This document shows, one piece after another, positions 8,674 through 17,985 of a stretch of DNA of 46,360 nucleotides. The notes below the pieces were generated by a model, which saw only the letters and a list, made by a program, of their open reading frames with translations, ran no database searches and was not told where the DNA came from. Location: the NCBI GenBank assembly GCA_013298125.1, contig JAAFJP010000040.1:1-46360 (forward strand), read 5' to 3'. The DNA is from Cytophagales bacterium. GTDB lineage: Bacteria; Bacteroidota; Bacteroidia; Cytophagales; Spirosomataceae. Made by a program: the position numbers and the translations under genes. Numbering within the stretch: position 1 is the stretch's first letter; each line of letters opens with the position of its first letter.

Positions 8674-9558
8674 TTAATTCTTCTTAAATACGTAAATCAA
8701 ACTCGAATAATTCCCATTGTTATCCACAGCACTTAGATTTGATTTTAAGCCATCTAAAAATGCTTTCAAATAATTGATTTTGCCTGTCTGATATTTTGTA
8801 CTCAACATCGAAACATAGAACGAATCAAATTTCATGGGCAAAGTCTTTTCTAAACGAAATCCTTTTTGTTCAAATAATTGCTTGATTGATTTCTGAGAAA
8901 AATGATATAAATGTCTTGGAACATCATACGCTGCCCATTGTGCTTGATAAATCTCTGCATCCTTAGATTCATGGTTTGGCACTGCAATTATTAAAGAACC
9001 TTTATCTGAAAGTCTTTCTTTTAACCAATCAACCGTATCGTTCAATAGGTGTACGTGTTCAAGTACGTGCCACATGGTTATTAACTCGAATTGCTCGTTT
9101 TGAAAAGAGGATAAAATTTCAGTTTTAATTCTGGCTTTGTTTATTTCCTCTGCAATTTGTCTTGCTCCTGAATCTGGTTCGATGCCATTTACTTTCCAAC
9201 CATTTTCACGTGCTTCGTTCAAAAACATACCCGTTCCACAACCGACATCTAATAATTTTCCTTTTTGTGGATTAAGACTATTAATTAGATTTAACTTACC
9301 TTTTAAAGTATATTTTCTAACAGTATGATAAATTTTAGCAATTAGTCCTTTTGAAGTATTGGTATGCGAAATATAGGATTCAGCTTTGTAATAATCCCCA
9401 ATTTCATTTTGGTCAGGTCGTGGATTTGTAAATTTAAAGCCACAAGATTTACAAGCTACAATCTGAAATTTCTTCTGACTGACTGTATAATCTTGTACTT
9501 CTAAATAATTTTCAAAGGTATTATTTTGACAAACTGGGCAATTACTGATTTGTTCCAT
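8674..9558 (-). CDS. Class I SAM-dependent methyltransferase with N-terminal zinc ribbon
   Basis: The 294-residue protein begins with a zinc-ribbon pattern, CPVC at 8-11 and CKSCGF near 36-41. The Rossmann-fold methyltransferase follows, with motif I LLDVGCGTGMFL near residues 103-114, an acidic loop GIEPD near 126, and motif LITMWHVLEHVH near 165. The zinc ribbon plus Methyltransf_23 arrangement is common among enzymes methylating sugars or lipid-linked precursors, often in surface polysaccharide clusters. Here no glycosyltransferases flank it, so the substrate is open. It lies downstream of mnmG, separated from it by a 120-base palindromic element. Confidence 0.88.
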   Translation of the reverse strand: MEQISNCPVCQNNTFENYLEVQDYTVSQKKFQIVACKSCGFKFTNPRPDQNEIGDYYKAESYISHTNTSKGLIAKIYHTVRKYTLKGKLNLINSLNPQKGKLLDVGCGTGMFLNEARENGWKVNGIEPDSGARQIAEEINKARIKTEILSSFQNEQFELITMWHVLEHVHLLNDTVDWLKERLSDKGSLIIAVPNHESKDAEIYQAQWAAYDVPRHLYHFSQKSIKQLFEQKGFRLEKTLPMKFDSFYVSMLSTKYQTGKINYLKAFLDGLKSNLSAVDNNGNYSSLIYVFKKN

Positions 9559-9571
9559 TATTTTGTGGCTT

Positions 9572-9676
9572 TTGGCAGTCAGCTTTTGGCTTTCGGCTTA
9601 AATTACTATATTTTTAGATTATTTTTTTATCATGATTCATTTTTGCCGAAAGCCGATTGCTGACAACCGACAGCCA
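9572..9676. repeat. Long imperfect palindrome (GGCTTTCGGC type)
   Basis: GGCTTTCGGC (9588-9597) pairs with GCCGAAAGCC (9645-9654). Outer words TTGGCAGTCAGC and GCTGACAACCGACAGCCAA pair with one word missing from the left arm. The element fills nearly the whole gap between the mnmG stop and the methyltransferase start, so it may act as the mnmG terminator. The words GGC, TTTTGG and CAGTC are re-used inside each arm. Confidence 0.65.
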
Positions 9677-9678
9677 AT

Positions 9679-11541
9679 TTATCTTCCAATATAAACCATC
9701 AAAACTGAAATATCTGAAACTGAAACCCCACTTATTCTCGAAGCCATACCAATAGTCTGAGGTCTTATTTTCGTTAATTTTTGACGACCTTCAATTGATA
9801 TAGTTTTTAGTTTCATATAGTCAAAAGTCTCAGGAATATTTAAGTTTTCTAATCTCTGTACTTTATTTACCATCAATTGTTCTTTCTCAATATAACTTTC
9901 ATATTTTACATTAATTTCAGCTTGTTCCAATACTTCCTCTGAATATTTTGAAAATAACAATTCTGTTTCTTCTGTCAAAGTTCTCAAATGTGGAATTTCT
10001 ATATTGGGTCTTCTCAATAAATTCCACAACGATACTTTTTCTCTCAATGCTGCCGTTCCAAAACTTTCTAACTTTTCATTCACATCATTTGGATTGACTT
10101 TCAAGACTTTTATCTCTTCAATTAATTCATCGGCTTGTCTAATTTTATTCTGTACGTTAATCAATCTTTCTTCTGAGGCTAATCCAATTAAATGCCCCTT
10201 TGCCGTTAATCGAATGTCTGCATTATCCTGTCTCAATAGCGTTCTGTACTCCGCACGTGACGTAAACATTCGGTATGGTTCATCTGTACCTTTATTAATC
10301 AAATCATCTATCAAAACGCCAATATAAGCCTCTGAACGATTTAGTACAAAATCAGGTAGTTCATTTGCTTTTTGATGGGCATTTATTCCTGCCATTAATC
10401 CTTGACAAGCCGCTTCCTCATATCCTGTCGTTCCGTTTATTTGTCCTGCAAAAAATAAGTTATTCATCAACTTTGTTTCAAGTGTAGCTTTCAGTTGTGT
10501 TGGTGGAAAGAAATCATATTCAATAGCATAACCTGGACGAAACATTCTTACTTTTTCAAAGCCTGGGATTTTCTTTAAGGCTTCGTATTGAACATCCTCT
10601 GGCAATGAAGTCGAAAAGCCATTCACATAAACTTCAACTGTATTCCATCCCTCTGGTTCAACGAAAATCTGATGACGGTCTTTATCAGCAAAACGATTTA
10701 TTTTATCTTCAACCGAAGGGCAATAACGTGGACCTAAACCCTTGATTCTACCCGCAAACATGGGAGATTTATCGAAACCAGTTTTTAACACATCATGTAC
10801 TTCTTGATTGGTGTAGGTAATCCAACAGCTTCTTTGTGTTTCTAATGGTTTCGTATCAGTATATGAAAACTTACTTGGATTTTCGTCTCCTTTTTGTTCC
10901 TCCATTTTCGAGAAATCCAAACTTCTCGCATCTACACGTGGAGGCGTACCCGTTTTCATGCGACCCGCTTCAAAACCTAATTCAATTAATTGTTCGGTTA
11001 TTCCAGTAGCTTTTCCTTCTGCCGTTCTACCACCACCAAAGTTTTTTTCTCCGATGTGAATTAATCCATTCAAGAATGTTCCATTTGTTAAGACTACGGA
11101 TTTAGCTTTGAACTCAACTCCCAATTGTGTCCTCACTCCTACTACTTTATTGTCCTCAATTAATAGTCCAGATACCATCTCTTGCCAAAAATCCACATTT
11201 AGGTTTTGTTCCAATGCCATTCTCCATTCTTCTGCAAATCGCATCCTGTCTGACTGACAACGTGGAGACCACATGGCTGGTCCTTTTGAACGATTTAACA
11301 TTCTAAACTGAATCATGGTTTTATCAGAAATAATACCAGACATTCCTCCAAGTGCATCTACTTCACGAACTATTTGTCCTTTTGCAACTCCCCCCATTGC
11401 TGGATTACAAGACATTTGTGCTATGGTATTCATGTTCATTGTTATCAATAAAACCTTTGAACCCATTGTTGCCGCAGCGTGAGCCGCTTCGCATCCTGCG
11501 TGTCCTGCACCTACTACTATTACGTCATAATTTTTATACAT
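9679..11541 (-). CDS. mnmG: tRNA uridine-5-carboxymethylaminomethyl modification enzyme MnmG (GidA)
   Basis: The 620-residue protein matches MnmG along its length. It starts with the FAD Rossmann motif VIVVGAGHAGCEAAHAAA (residues 8-25). MSCNPAMGGVAKGQIVREVDALGG follows near 43-66, with the conserved cysteine of the family. TFLNGLIHIGEKNFGGGRT and NGTTGYEEAACQG are further signatures, and the C-terminal helical domain is complete, ending near GVSVSDISVLMVYIG. Together with MnmE it installs the cmnm5 group on wobble U34 of some tRNAs. The ybeY gene lies immediately upstream, an arrangement often seen in Bacteroidota; the 116-base gap holds parS-like half sites. mnmG is also a common neighbour of replication origins. 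Confidence 0.98.
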   Translation of the reverse strand: MYKNYDVIVVGAGHAGCEAAHAAATMGSKVLLITMNMNTIAQMSCNPAMGGVAKGQIVREVDALGGMSGIISDKTMIQFRMLNRSKGPAMWSPRCQSDRMRFAEEWRMALEQNLNVDFWQEMVSGLLIEDNKVVGVRTQLGVEFKAKSVVLTNGTFLNGLIHIGEKNFGGGRTAEGKATGITEQLIELGFEAGRMKTGTPPRVDARSLDFSKMEEQKGDENPSKFSYTDTKPLETQRSCWITYTNQEVHDVLKTGFDKSPMFAGRIKGLGPRYCPSVEDKINRFADKDRHQIFVEPEGWNTVEVYVNGFSTSLPEDVQYEALKKIPGFEKVRMFRPGYAIEYDFFPPTQLKATLETKLMNNLFFAGQINGTTGYEEAACQGLMAGINAHQKANELPDFVLNRSEAYIGVLIDDLINKGTDEPYRMFTSRAEYRTLLRQDNADIRLTAKGHLIGLASEERLINVQNKIRQADELIEEIKVLKVNPNDVNEKLESFGTAALREKVSLWNLLRRPNIEIPHLRTLTEETELLFSKYSEEVLEQAEINVKYESYIEKEQLMVNKVQRLENLNIPETFDYMKLKTISIEGRQKLTKIRPQTIGMASRISGVSVSDISVLMVYIGR

Positions 11542-11571
11542 TTCTATTTACTTTTTTATAATTTCTTGTGT

Positions 11572-11633
11572 TGTTTCACATTATTTATTTCTTGTTTCAC
11601 AGTCATTTTTTATCAACTGTTTCACGTGGAGTC
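11572..11633. promoter_or_regulatory. Three TGTTTCAC words, one continuing into a parS-like 16-mer
   Basis: TGTTTCAC occurs at 11572-11579, 11593-11600 and 11618-11625. The last continues as TGTTTCACGTGGAGTC, which shares 12 of 16 positions with the bacterial parS consensus TGTTTCACGTGAAACA; its left half and CACGTG core are exact and its right half is degenerate. No parA or parB gene is in the window. The three words lie between ybeY and mnmG. Confidence 0.4.
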
Positions 11634-11657
11634 GATGAGCAAAAGTGTCAATTTGAG

Positions 11658-12071
11658 TTAGAAAATTTCAATATACTCACTCTCCAAACGCCTCATTTCA
11701 GCTTTGTCTTCTGGTGAATGGTCATCATATCCACACAAATGTAAAAGACCATGAACAATAACTCGTTTGAGTTCTTCATCAAAAACAGTTTTTAAAGTCT
11801 CAGAGTTCTCTCGTACACGCTCGATGCTGATAAAAATGTCTCCTTCGATAGTCGTTTCATCCTCTGAATTATCAAAAGTTATGATGTCAGTGAAAGTGTC
11901 GTGGTCTAAGTATTCTAAGTTGATTTTGTGTAAATACTCATCAGAACAGAAGATATAGTTTAGATTATTAATCTTAAAACCCTCTTTTTCAGACACTTTC
12001 TTTAACCAAGACTTAAAATTATTTTTGCCTTGAAATTTAAAATTAATATCTTCGTTAAAAAAACTAATCAT
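11658..12071 (-). CDS. ybeY: Endoribonuclease YbeY (rRNA maturation factor)
   Basis: The 137-residue protein carries the YbeY zinc signature VIVHGLLHLCGYDDHS near residues 102-117, with the three histidines, and the expected TDIITFDNSE upstream. YbeY is a single-strand RNase acting in 16S rRNA maturation and ribosome quality control. I start it at ATG 12071 (MISFFNEDINF). A start 17 codons upstream would add residues not found in the family and would overlap a promoter-like TATCTTTG at 12109-12116. mnmG follows on the same strand, probably as one transcription unit. Confidence 0.95.
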   Translation of the reverse strand: MISFFNEDINFKFQGKNNFKSWLKKVSEKEGFKINNLNYIFCSDEYLHKINLEYLDHDTFTDIITFDNSEDETTIEGDIFISIERVRENSETLKTVFDEELKRVIVHGLLHLCGYDDHSPEDKAEMRRLESEYIEIF

Positions 12072-12108
12072 TTGATAATTGAAATGTGTTGCATGAAATT
12101 TGAAAGTA

Positions 12109-12116
12109 CAAAGATA
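12109..12116 (-). promoter_or_regulatory. Bacteroidota-type -7 promoter element for ybeY-mnmG
   Basis: The minus strand reads TATCTTTG, matching the TAnnTTTG -7 consensus. It lies about 38 bases upstream of the chosen ybeY start. No strong -33 TTTG is visible at the right distance, so the call is tentative. Confidence 0.45.
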
Positions 12117-12186
12117 CGACACAATTAATTAGGAAATGAAAATCAGTATTTTAGTGAAAAAGTATAACAACCAAAATTAAATTAAG

Positions 12187-13473
12187 ATGAAAAAAAGAAT
12201 CCCGCCGTTCATTTGTAGTATCATTATCTCAACAATACTATTTGTTTCACAAGAAGGTTTTTCACAAAAAGTAAAAGATGGTTTACGAAAAAATGAAGAT
12301 AAATATGAGAACACAGGTCTTCCTAATAATTGTGATGATAAAATATATGCTATCACAGAAATAGGAAATTTATTAGAAATTGAAAAAATAGAAAGCAAAG
12401 AAAGAATTACAAAAGAATTAGGTACTGCCTTGCCATTTAGATGTAATGCTTTGGCAAAAGGATTAAATAACAAACTATACGCCGTAAAGGCTTACGAACA
12501 GGCACGTACACCCGTTTATGAGTACAATCCCAAAAGCCGACAAGGAAGTTTTGCGAAATGGACATTGCCTTCAAATAATGATGGGGGTTGGGTTTCTGGG
12601 GCTGTGGATTCAAAAGGGAAGATTTATTTTATTTCAACTACGATGGAAAATCTTGTGAGAATAGATATTCGTAAAGCTGAACCTGACGTAATTTGGTCTG
12701 ATAATTTATCAGTAAGTGGATGGAAAAAAGAGAATTGTGCAACGGGATGCAATTTTTTCATTAATCAAAAGGATGAATTAGTTATAAAAGAAAATCGTGG
12801 AACTGGAATGTGGAAAGTTTCGATAGGAAATGAAAAGTCGGTAATTAAAATGGATCAAGTTAATTCAATCAATGAAGTTAATCCTACCAATGACATTATG
12901 GAATATATAAATTCATCAGGAACAATGATGACTTTTTTATTAGGAAGAAATGCTGTTTATAATTATTCAACAAAGAAAAGTGATGTGTATTCCTTAGTAA
13001 AAATTGATACCATGAGATTAGGTTTTTTTACGGAGATAGCGGGTTGTAATAATTTTATCAAAAAAGAAGTAAAGCCAGTTGAGGAAGAAAAAGATGAATT
13101 AATTACCGCAACTACAACGGTTAATGAAAGCATAAGATTAAAAAACATTATTTTTCAATTAGGTGAATCAGAATTACAACCAGAATCTTACGGAGAATTA
13201 GATAAATTAGTTAGACAATTAAAAAAATATAATCAAGTAGAAATATTATTGGAAGGTCATACGGACATTACGGGTGATGCAGATGAGAATATACATCTAT
13301 CTTTGGAAAGAGTTAATTCTTGTAAAAAATACCTCGTAAATAAAGGCATAGAAAGCCGAAGAATACAGACGAAGGGTTACGGTAGTGCAAGACCTTTAAA
13401 ACGTTCAGGAAACGAAAAAGAACGTGAAATAAATAGACGTGTAGAGTTCAAAGTAATTAAAGGAATTGGTTGA
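12187..13473 (+). CDS. OmpA-family outer-membrane protein with N-terminal propeller-like region
   Basis: The 428-residue protein has a signal peptide (about residues 1-26, ending EGFSQ). The C-terminal 110 residues are an OmpA-like peptidoglycan-binding domain. IIFQLGESELQPESYGELDKL, ILLEGHTDITG, LSLERVNSCKKYL, IQTKGYGSARP and REINRRVEFKV appear in the expected order, including the Asp and Arg that contact diaminopimelate. The N-terminal 290 residues look like a beta-propeller of SMP-30/NHL kind (KIYFISTTMENLVRIDI). It is divergent from ybeY-mnmG and ends at a shared hairpin terminator. It likely tethers an outer-membrane or periplasmic sensor domain to the wall. Confidence 0.9.
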   Translation: MKKRIPPFICSIIISTILFVSQEGFSQKVKDGLRKNEDKYENTGLPNNCDDKIYAITEIGNLLEIEKIESKERITKELGTALPFRCNALAKGLNNKLYAVKAYEQARTPVYEYNPKSRQGSFAKWTLPSNNDGGWVSGAVDSKGKIYFISTTMENLVRIDIRKAEPDVIWSDNLSVSGWKKENCATGCNFFINQKDELVIKENRGTGMWKVSIGNEKSVIKMDQVNSINEVNPTNDIMEYINSSGTMMTFLLGRNAVYNYSTKKSDVYSLVKIDTMRLGFFTEIAGCNNFIKKEVKPVEEEKDELITATTTVNESIRLKNIIFQLGESELQPESYGELDKLVRQLKKYNQVEILLEGHTDITGDADENIHLSLERVNSCKKYLVNKGIESRRIQTKGYGSARPLKRSGNEKEREINRRVEFKVIKGIG

Positions 13474-13488
13474 TAACTCAATACTCAT

Positions 13489-13535
13489 AAAATCAAAAAG
13501 TGCCTTGTAAATTTTACAAGGCACTTTTTGATTTT
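13489..13535. terminator. Strong bidirectional terminator
   Basis: An A-rich arm ending in AGTGCCTTGTAAA pairs with TTTACAAGGCACT followed by T and A/T runs; the paired region extends over about 22 bases on each side. It separates the convergent OmpA-like and DUF4175 genes. Confidence 0.9.
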
Positions 13536-13551
13536 AAAGAGAACGAAAAAA

Positions 13552-16500
13552 TTAATTGATTTGCTTAAAATAATTATCAACCTGACGTTTATAATAAGGA
13601 TTCAAATTTGGTGGAACAGTACGAAGTAACTCAGTTTGTTTTTGCTTATCCTTTACATATTGCTGAAACTGAGGTGGGGCTTTACGTTCAAAAGCTTGAC
13701 GTGCAGTTTCTGCCTTACGTTTTTGGTCTTCCTCTTGTTCTTTCATCGCTTTTTCAGATTCTAATAAACGAGTCAAAAGTTCTTGTTGGCGTTTCATCAT
13801 TTCTGGATTGATTCGTTTATTGACTAAATCCGTTTCTGTTTCTTCCATTTTCTTCATCATGTCTTTTATGTCATCGCCCAATTTTCTACCCTTTTCAGTC
13901 CCTTTTGAACTATCCAAAAATCCTTGAAGCATTTTTCTTAGGGCGGCTTGTTCTCTTGCCATTTTGGCTAATTGTTCCGAAACGCCCCCCTGCCCTTTTG
14001 AACCTTTTTGCATGGTTTTACCCATTTGCTCATTCAGTTCTTTTTGAGCCTCGCCCATACTTTTTTGTTTTCCTTTATTTTTCCCTTTTCCACTTCCAGA
14101 ACCAGCCATCATTTGTTGATTTTGTTGCATCTGTTTCAAAACGTCTGAAAGCAAAAGAGCCAAGTTATTCATCGAAGTCATCGCAAATTGCTGTTTTGAG
14201 CTTGTCATAGTTAATTTACGCTCCTTAATCAACTTTACAGCATCGCCCATGTAACCTTTCATATTGTTCATCTCACGGGTTACGAATGTTTCAATCTGTA
14301 AAACCCGTTTCGACAAAGTATAAAGACTATCTTCAATAACTTTTGCATCGTCTTGCAATTTAATTTGGTCTTGGGACAATTTCACAAATCTTGGGTCAGA
14401 TGGATTAATTCCTCTAAAATCCTTCATCAAACGTTCTTGGTCGAAAGAAAGTGTTACCAAATTTTCAAGAATATCTCTCAAATCGTCCATATTCTCTTCG
14501 TTTTGCTTCATTTCTTGTTGCTGTTTGGCGGCAGCAAGTTTTTGGGCAAGATTTCTCATCTTTTTGGCAGCACGTTTTTGCTTCTCAGAGGCACTTTTAT
14601 TATCGCCTTTATCCATTTGCTTTTCGGAATCCTTTTGGTCTTCTGAGATGTCCTCTTGCTGTTCTTTGTCCATATCCATCTTTTCAGAATTCTTCATCTC
14701 TTCATTCATCTTCTCGGCTTCCTTCAAATCCTTCTTCAAATCATCAAATTCCTTGCTCAGTTTCTCCTGTTCCTTCTTATTTGCCTCATTTTCCTTCTGT
14801 TTTTCAGGAGAATTTTCAGGTTTTTTATCTGTTTGCTCGTTTTTCTCAGCTAATTTTTCTTCCTTTTCCGCTTGATTTTCAAGGTCTTTGATGGCTTTAT
14901 CCAACTTTTGGTCGAGTTGAAGTTTCTTGAAAAGGTCTTTCATACGCTCTAATTCTTTCTCAGCATTCTTTTCCTTGTTCTTCAAACGCTCCATTTGTTC
15001 AAGCATCTTATTGTCTTCTGGATTCTGTTCGAGCATTTTCTTCAATTCATCGTACATTTTTTGAGTTTCGGGGTCCATCAACTCATTCATCATCTTCTGC
15101 AAAGCATCCATTTTCTGTTGATTTTCAGGTTTTTGTTCGTTAAAACGTTGCTGTTTTTCGTTCAGATTCTGGTTTTGCTCCTGCATTTGCTTGATTTCAT
15201 TCATCAATTCCTCTTTCTTTTTGATGAGTTCTTCGGCAATTTTCTTGTCTTGGAAGTCGAGGTCTTTCTTATTTTTCAAACGATTTTCTAAGGCAGCAAT
15301 CTCTTTTCGCAGTTTTTGAGCCTTTTCGAGCGTTTTTTCGATTTGCTCCTCTGTTTTAGCTATCGAATTATCAATCTCCTTGTCAATCGATTTCTTGTCA
15401 GGAACGGCATAATTCATCACCTGCGAGCGGGTGGACTTCGCACCATTAACACCATCGTTATCCCAAACTTGTACGAAATACTCAACCTTATCGGCAGGAC
15501 TTAGTTTCAAGCTATCTAAGTTCCATTGTTTATAAAAACTCTGAATCGTTTGATTTGGATTTACGGGTAAATTAATACTCGCATAGTTCTGAGTTGAGGA
15601 CTTTCCATCACGTAAAATTTTGTAGAAAATCGACAATTTACTGATTCCGTAATCATCGGCAATATTTCCACCCAAAACCATAAAATTATATAATGTCGAG
15701 TCTTTATATTGCTCTAAACTCAACTGAGGATGTTTGTCAGGAACTACGTTCAAGAAAAAACTAATACCGTCAGCGTTGGAAGCGTACTGATTTTTGAGAA
15801 ATACCTTGTACGTTCCAGAAGTTTTTACTCTTCGAGAAAGGTCAAAACCACCGCCCAACAATTTCTTCTCTGCATAATAACGCTTTCCATCACCATCAAA
15901 AATCATCACGATTGAGTCTGTATCGGTAACATTAAAGTCCCACTCAATGGAAGTACCCTCTGGAACAGTCAAATTACCCACGTTTTTCATAGATTCATTG
16001 GGTTTGTTTAGGTACGAAGGGTAATTCATATTGACATCAAAAAACGCTAAACTTGGTCTATTCACAATCTCGATTTCATATTCTGCCGATTTGAAACCTG
16101 CCGCCTCAAATTTGAAATCAAAATTTTGCTGAACTTTCGAGAATGTGTAGGTATAATGACGTTTATCAACCGTCTCCATTTTCAGTTTACGGTCATTGTG
16201 CATCAAGTAAACTGATTCAGGAATGGTATTGCCTTGAAGTGTTAAATTTACCGTAAAGTCTTCATTCTTAAAGGCTTGCAATTTTTTATTCTCCAAAAGA
16301 AAGGTAAAAGGGGCTTCTTCTTGATATTCGTTTTTGAAGTTAACGATACGTTCGGTACTTTTTGAGAAGAAGGCTGGATAAAGCATCAAAATCAAGGCAA
16401 TCGCTCCCGCAGGAAGAGCCGCAAACTTGACATATTTACGATTTTCATTGATTTTGATAGCATCCGCAAACTTCAAAAAGCCCAATTGTTTTGATTTTTG

Positions 16501-16899
16501 ATTGATAGAAGCCAAAAGCAATTCGTTTTGGTCACGGTCAAGCGTACGTGTGAGTTGTAGCGTATTCACGAGCTTATCCCCCACTTCTGGAAAATACTTC
16601 CCGATTTGGTCGGCAGCTTGTTCGTTGGAAAGCGGTTTCTTTTCGCCATACAAAAACATCAGAGGCTTCACAACCCAAAAAATGATGGAAGTAATGAAGG
16701 CAGCCAAGAACGAAAAGAACAAAATAGTACGGAAAGTAGTCCCGAAATGTCCAAAATATTCGAGGGTATTAAAAACCAAAAAAGCGGACAAGATAACTGC
16801 CGCTGAGAAAATAGAGCCTTTTATGAGCCTGTTGAGGTAATATTTACGTTTGTACTCCTCAATACGCATCAAAAGCGTAGCAATGGGTGAAGTTGTCAT
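13552..16899 (-). CDS. DUF4175 family giant membrane-anchored coiled-coil protein
   Basis: The 1115-residue protein matches the DUF4175 pattern of Bacteroidota. Two hydrophobic segments lie near residues 27-50 and 57-80 and a third near 153-172, so the N-terminus is anchored in the inner membrane. A beta-rich, Ig-like region follows (about 190-500, with VPDKHPQLSLEQYKDSTLYNF). From about 515 to 830 there is a very long charged coiled coil rich in K, E, Q and M. Gly/Lys segments (GSGSGKGKNKGKQ; GSKGQGG) punctuate the C-terminal third, which ends in PPQFQQYVKDKQKQTELL. The function is not established. Its neighbour upstream is exonuclease III on the same strand, but a 320-base gap with a repeat separates them. 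Confidence 0.88.
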   Translation of the reverse strand: MTTSPIATLLMRIEEYKRKYYLNRLIKGSIFSAAVILSAFLVFNTLEYFGHFGTTFRTILFFSFLAAFITSIIFWVVKPLMFLYGEKKPLSNEQAADQIGKYFPEVGDKLVNTLQLTRTLDRDQNELLLASINQKSKQLGFLKFADAIKINENRKYVKFAALPAGAIALILMLYPAFFSKSTERIVNFKNEYQEEAPFTFLLENKKLQAFKNEDFTVNLTLQGNTIPESVYLMHNDRKLKMETVDKRHYTYTFSKVQQNFDFKFEAAGFKSAEYEIEIVNRPSLAFFDVNMNYPSYLNKPNESMKNVGNLTVPEGTSIEWDFNVTDTDSIVMIFDGDGKRYYAEKKLLGGGFDLSRRVKTSGTYKVFLKNQYASNADGISFFLNVVPDKHPQLSLEQYKDSTLYNFMVLGGNIADDYGISKLSIFYKILRDGKSSTQNYASINLPVNPNQTIQSFYKQWNLDSLKLSPADKVEYFVQVWDNDGVNGAKSTRSQVMNYAVPDKKSIDKEIDNSIAKTEEQIEKTLEKAQKLRKEIAALENRLKNKKDLDFQDKKIAEELIKKKEELMNEIKQMQEQNQNLNEKQQRFNEQKPENQQKMDALQKMMNELMDPETQKMYDELKKMLEQNPEDNKMLEQMERLKNKEKNAEKELERMKDLFKKLQLDQKLDKAIKDLENQAEKEEKLAEKNEQTDKKPENSPEKQKENEANKKEQEKLSKEFDDLKKDLKEAEKMNEEMKNSEKMDMDKEQQEDISEDQKDSEKQMDKGDNKSASEKQKRAAKKMRNLAQKLAAAKQQQEMKQNEENMDDLRDILENLVTLSFDQERLMKDFRGINPSDPRFVKLSQDQIKLQDDAKVIEDSLYTLSKRVLQIETFVTREMNNMKGYMGDAVKLIKERKLTMTSSKQQFAMTSMNNLALLLSDVLKQMQQNQQMMAGSGSGKGKNKGKQKSMGEAQKELNEQMGKTMQKGSKGQGGVSEQLAKMAREQAALRKMLQGFLDSSKGTEKGRKLGDDIKDMMKKMEETETDLVNKRINPEMMKRQQELLTRLLESEKAMKEQEEDQKRKAETARQAFERKAPPQFQQYVKDKQKQTELLRTVPPNLNPYYKRQVDNYFKQIN

Positions 16900-16997
16900 A
16901 GTGATAAAATTTCGTTAGAATATGTATTGCAAATTCAATTCCAAAACGTTCGTTTTTAAGTAATTACAGTGAATTTTGATTTGCCAGTAAGGCACGT

Positions 16998-17140
16998 AGT
17001 ATAATGTTTAATTAATTTTCTGGATAATTTTTATCCTAAAATCTTTAACAGTGGAACTTCCCGAAAGTAGAAATAACTTTCGGGAAGTGAAGTTGGCGTT
17101 TTATACTTCTCGAAAGTTCCTTCTACTTTCGAGAAGTTCT
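16998..17140. repeat. Dispersed hairpin repeat, copy 1, with a second related hairpin
   Basis: ACTTCCCGAAAGT (17056-17068) and ACTTTCGGGAAGT (17076-17088) form a perfect 13-bp stem with loop AGAAATA. A second perfect 13-bp stem of closely related sequence follows: ACTTCTCGAAAGT (17105-17117) with ACTTTCGAGAAGT (17125-17137). The first hairpin and about 100 flanking bases recur at 46134-46248. The rest of the gap 16900-17223 shows no gene and no other structure I can name. Confidence 0.8.
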
Positions 17141-17223
17141 TTCAGAGAATAAAACTTCCCCGAGAACATATTAAAAGTGTACTAAGTCACTAAGATTTAT
17201 TCTAAAAAGCCAATTCTCAAAAG

Positions 17224-17985
17224 CTATAAAATCTCCAACAAAACAGGGCAATGGTCAGAGTGTTTGGCTTCTGGCAATATCGCAGCACGTACTAAACGCT
17301 CACGCATGGGTTCAGTGGCACAATTATAGTCAATTCGCCAACCTAAATTTTTGTCCCTCGCTTCTGCCCGATAGCTCCACCACGAGTAATGATGAGGTTC
17401 TTTATTGAAATGACGGAATGTATCAATGAAGCCACTATTCAAAAAGCCCTCCATCCAGTCTCGTTCTTCTGGCAAAAAGCCTGAACTATTGGCATTTGAC
17501 TTAGGATTATGAATGTCGATAGCACGATGGCAAATGTTATAATCGCCCGAAACAATCAAATTAGGGACAGTTTTCGTCAAATCATTTATATAACCTTGAA
17601 AATCAGCAAGCCATTGCATCTTGAAATCCTGACGCTCATCTCCGCTTGAACCCGAAGGCATATACACAGACATTAACGAAAAATCCTCAAAATCAGTACG
17701 CAAGACCCTCCCCTCTCGGTCATAAATATCAATTCCACAACCGTGTACTATTTTCGTAGGTTTTGTTTTTGTCAAAATAGCAACGCCTGAATACCCTTTC
17801 TTCTCGGCTGAAAACCAATTGATATGATAGCCCAAGTCTTCAAAAAGGGCTTTTTCGATTTGGTTTTCTTCGGCTTTGACTTCCTGTAAGCAAATCATAT
17901 CGGCATTAGTAGCCTTTAACCAATCTACAAAACCTTTTGAAATAGCGGAACGAATGCCGTTTACATTATAAGTTAAAATTTTCAT
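17224..17985 (-). CDS. xth: Exodeoxyribonuclease III (AP endonuclease)
   Basis: The 253-residue protein is a complete EEP-fold ExoIII. It shows MKILTYNVNGIRSA at the N-terminus, LQEVKAEE near 34-41 with the metal-binding Glu, GDYNICHRAID near 146-156 with the Asp/Asn pair, and SDHCPVLLEI at the C-terminus with the catalytic Asp-His. It removes abasic sites and 3' blocking groups in base-excision repair. Its start overlaps the stop of the upstream 114-residue gene by 4 bases, so these two and the AhpD-like gene before them look like one operon, perhaps linking DNA repair with peroxide defence. Confidence 0.96.
   Translation of the reverse strand: MKILTYNVNGIRSAISKGFVDWLKATNADMICLQEVKAEENQIEKALFEDLGYHINWFSAEKKGYSGVAILTKTKPTKIVHGCGIDIYDREGRVLRTDFEDFSLMSVYMPSGSSGDERQDFKMQWLADFQGYINDLTKTVPNLIVSGDYNICHRAIDIHNPKSNANSSGFLPEERDWMEGFLNSGFIDTFRHFNKEPHHYSWWSYRAEARDKNLGWRIDYNCATEPMRERLVRAAILPEAKHSDHCPVLLEIL

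Noticed and set aside
5041-10200. A GC-skew sign change across the candidate origin
   Set aside because: Hand counts of about 180 bases on each side gave more C than G on both (about 24 G to 39 C, and 17 G to 43 C). Genes on both sides are minus-strand, so coding bias masks any switch; this neither supports nor excludes the origin.
14353-14891. Plus-strand open frames opposite the DUF4175 gene, up to 146 codons
   Set aside because: They are antisense shadows of a low-complexity Lys/Glu coiled coil and read as Phe/Leu-rich strings without signals or homology.
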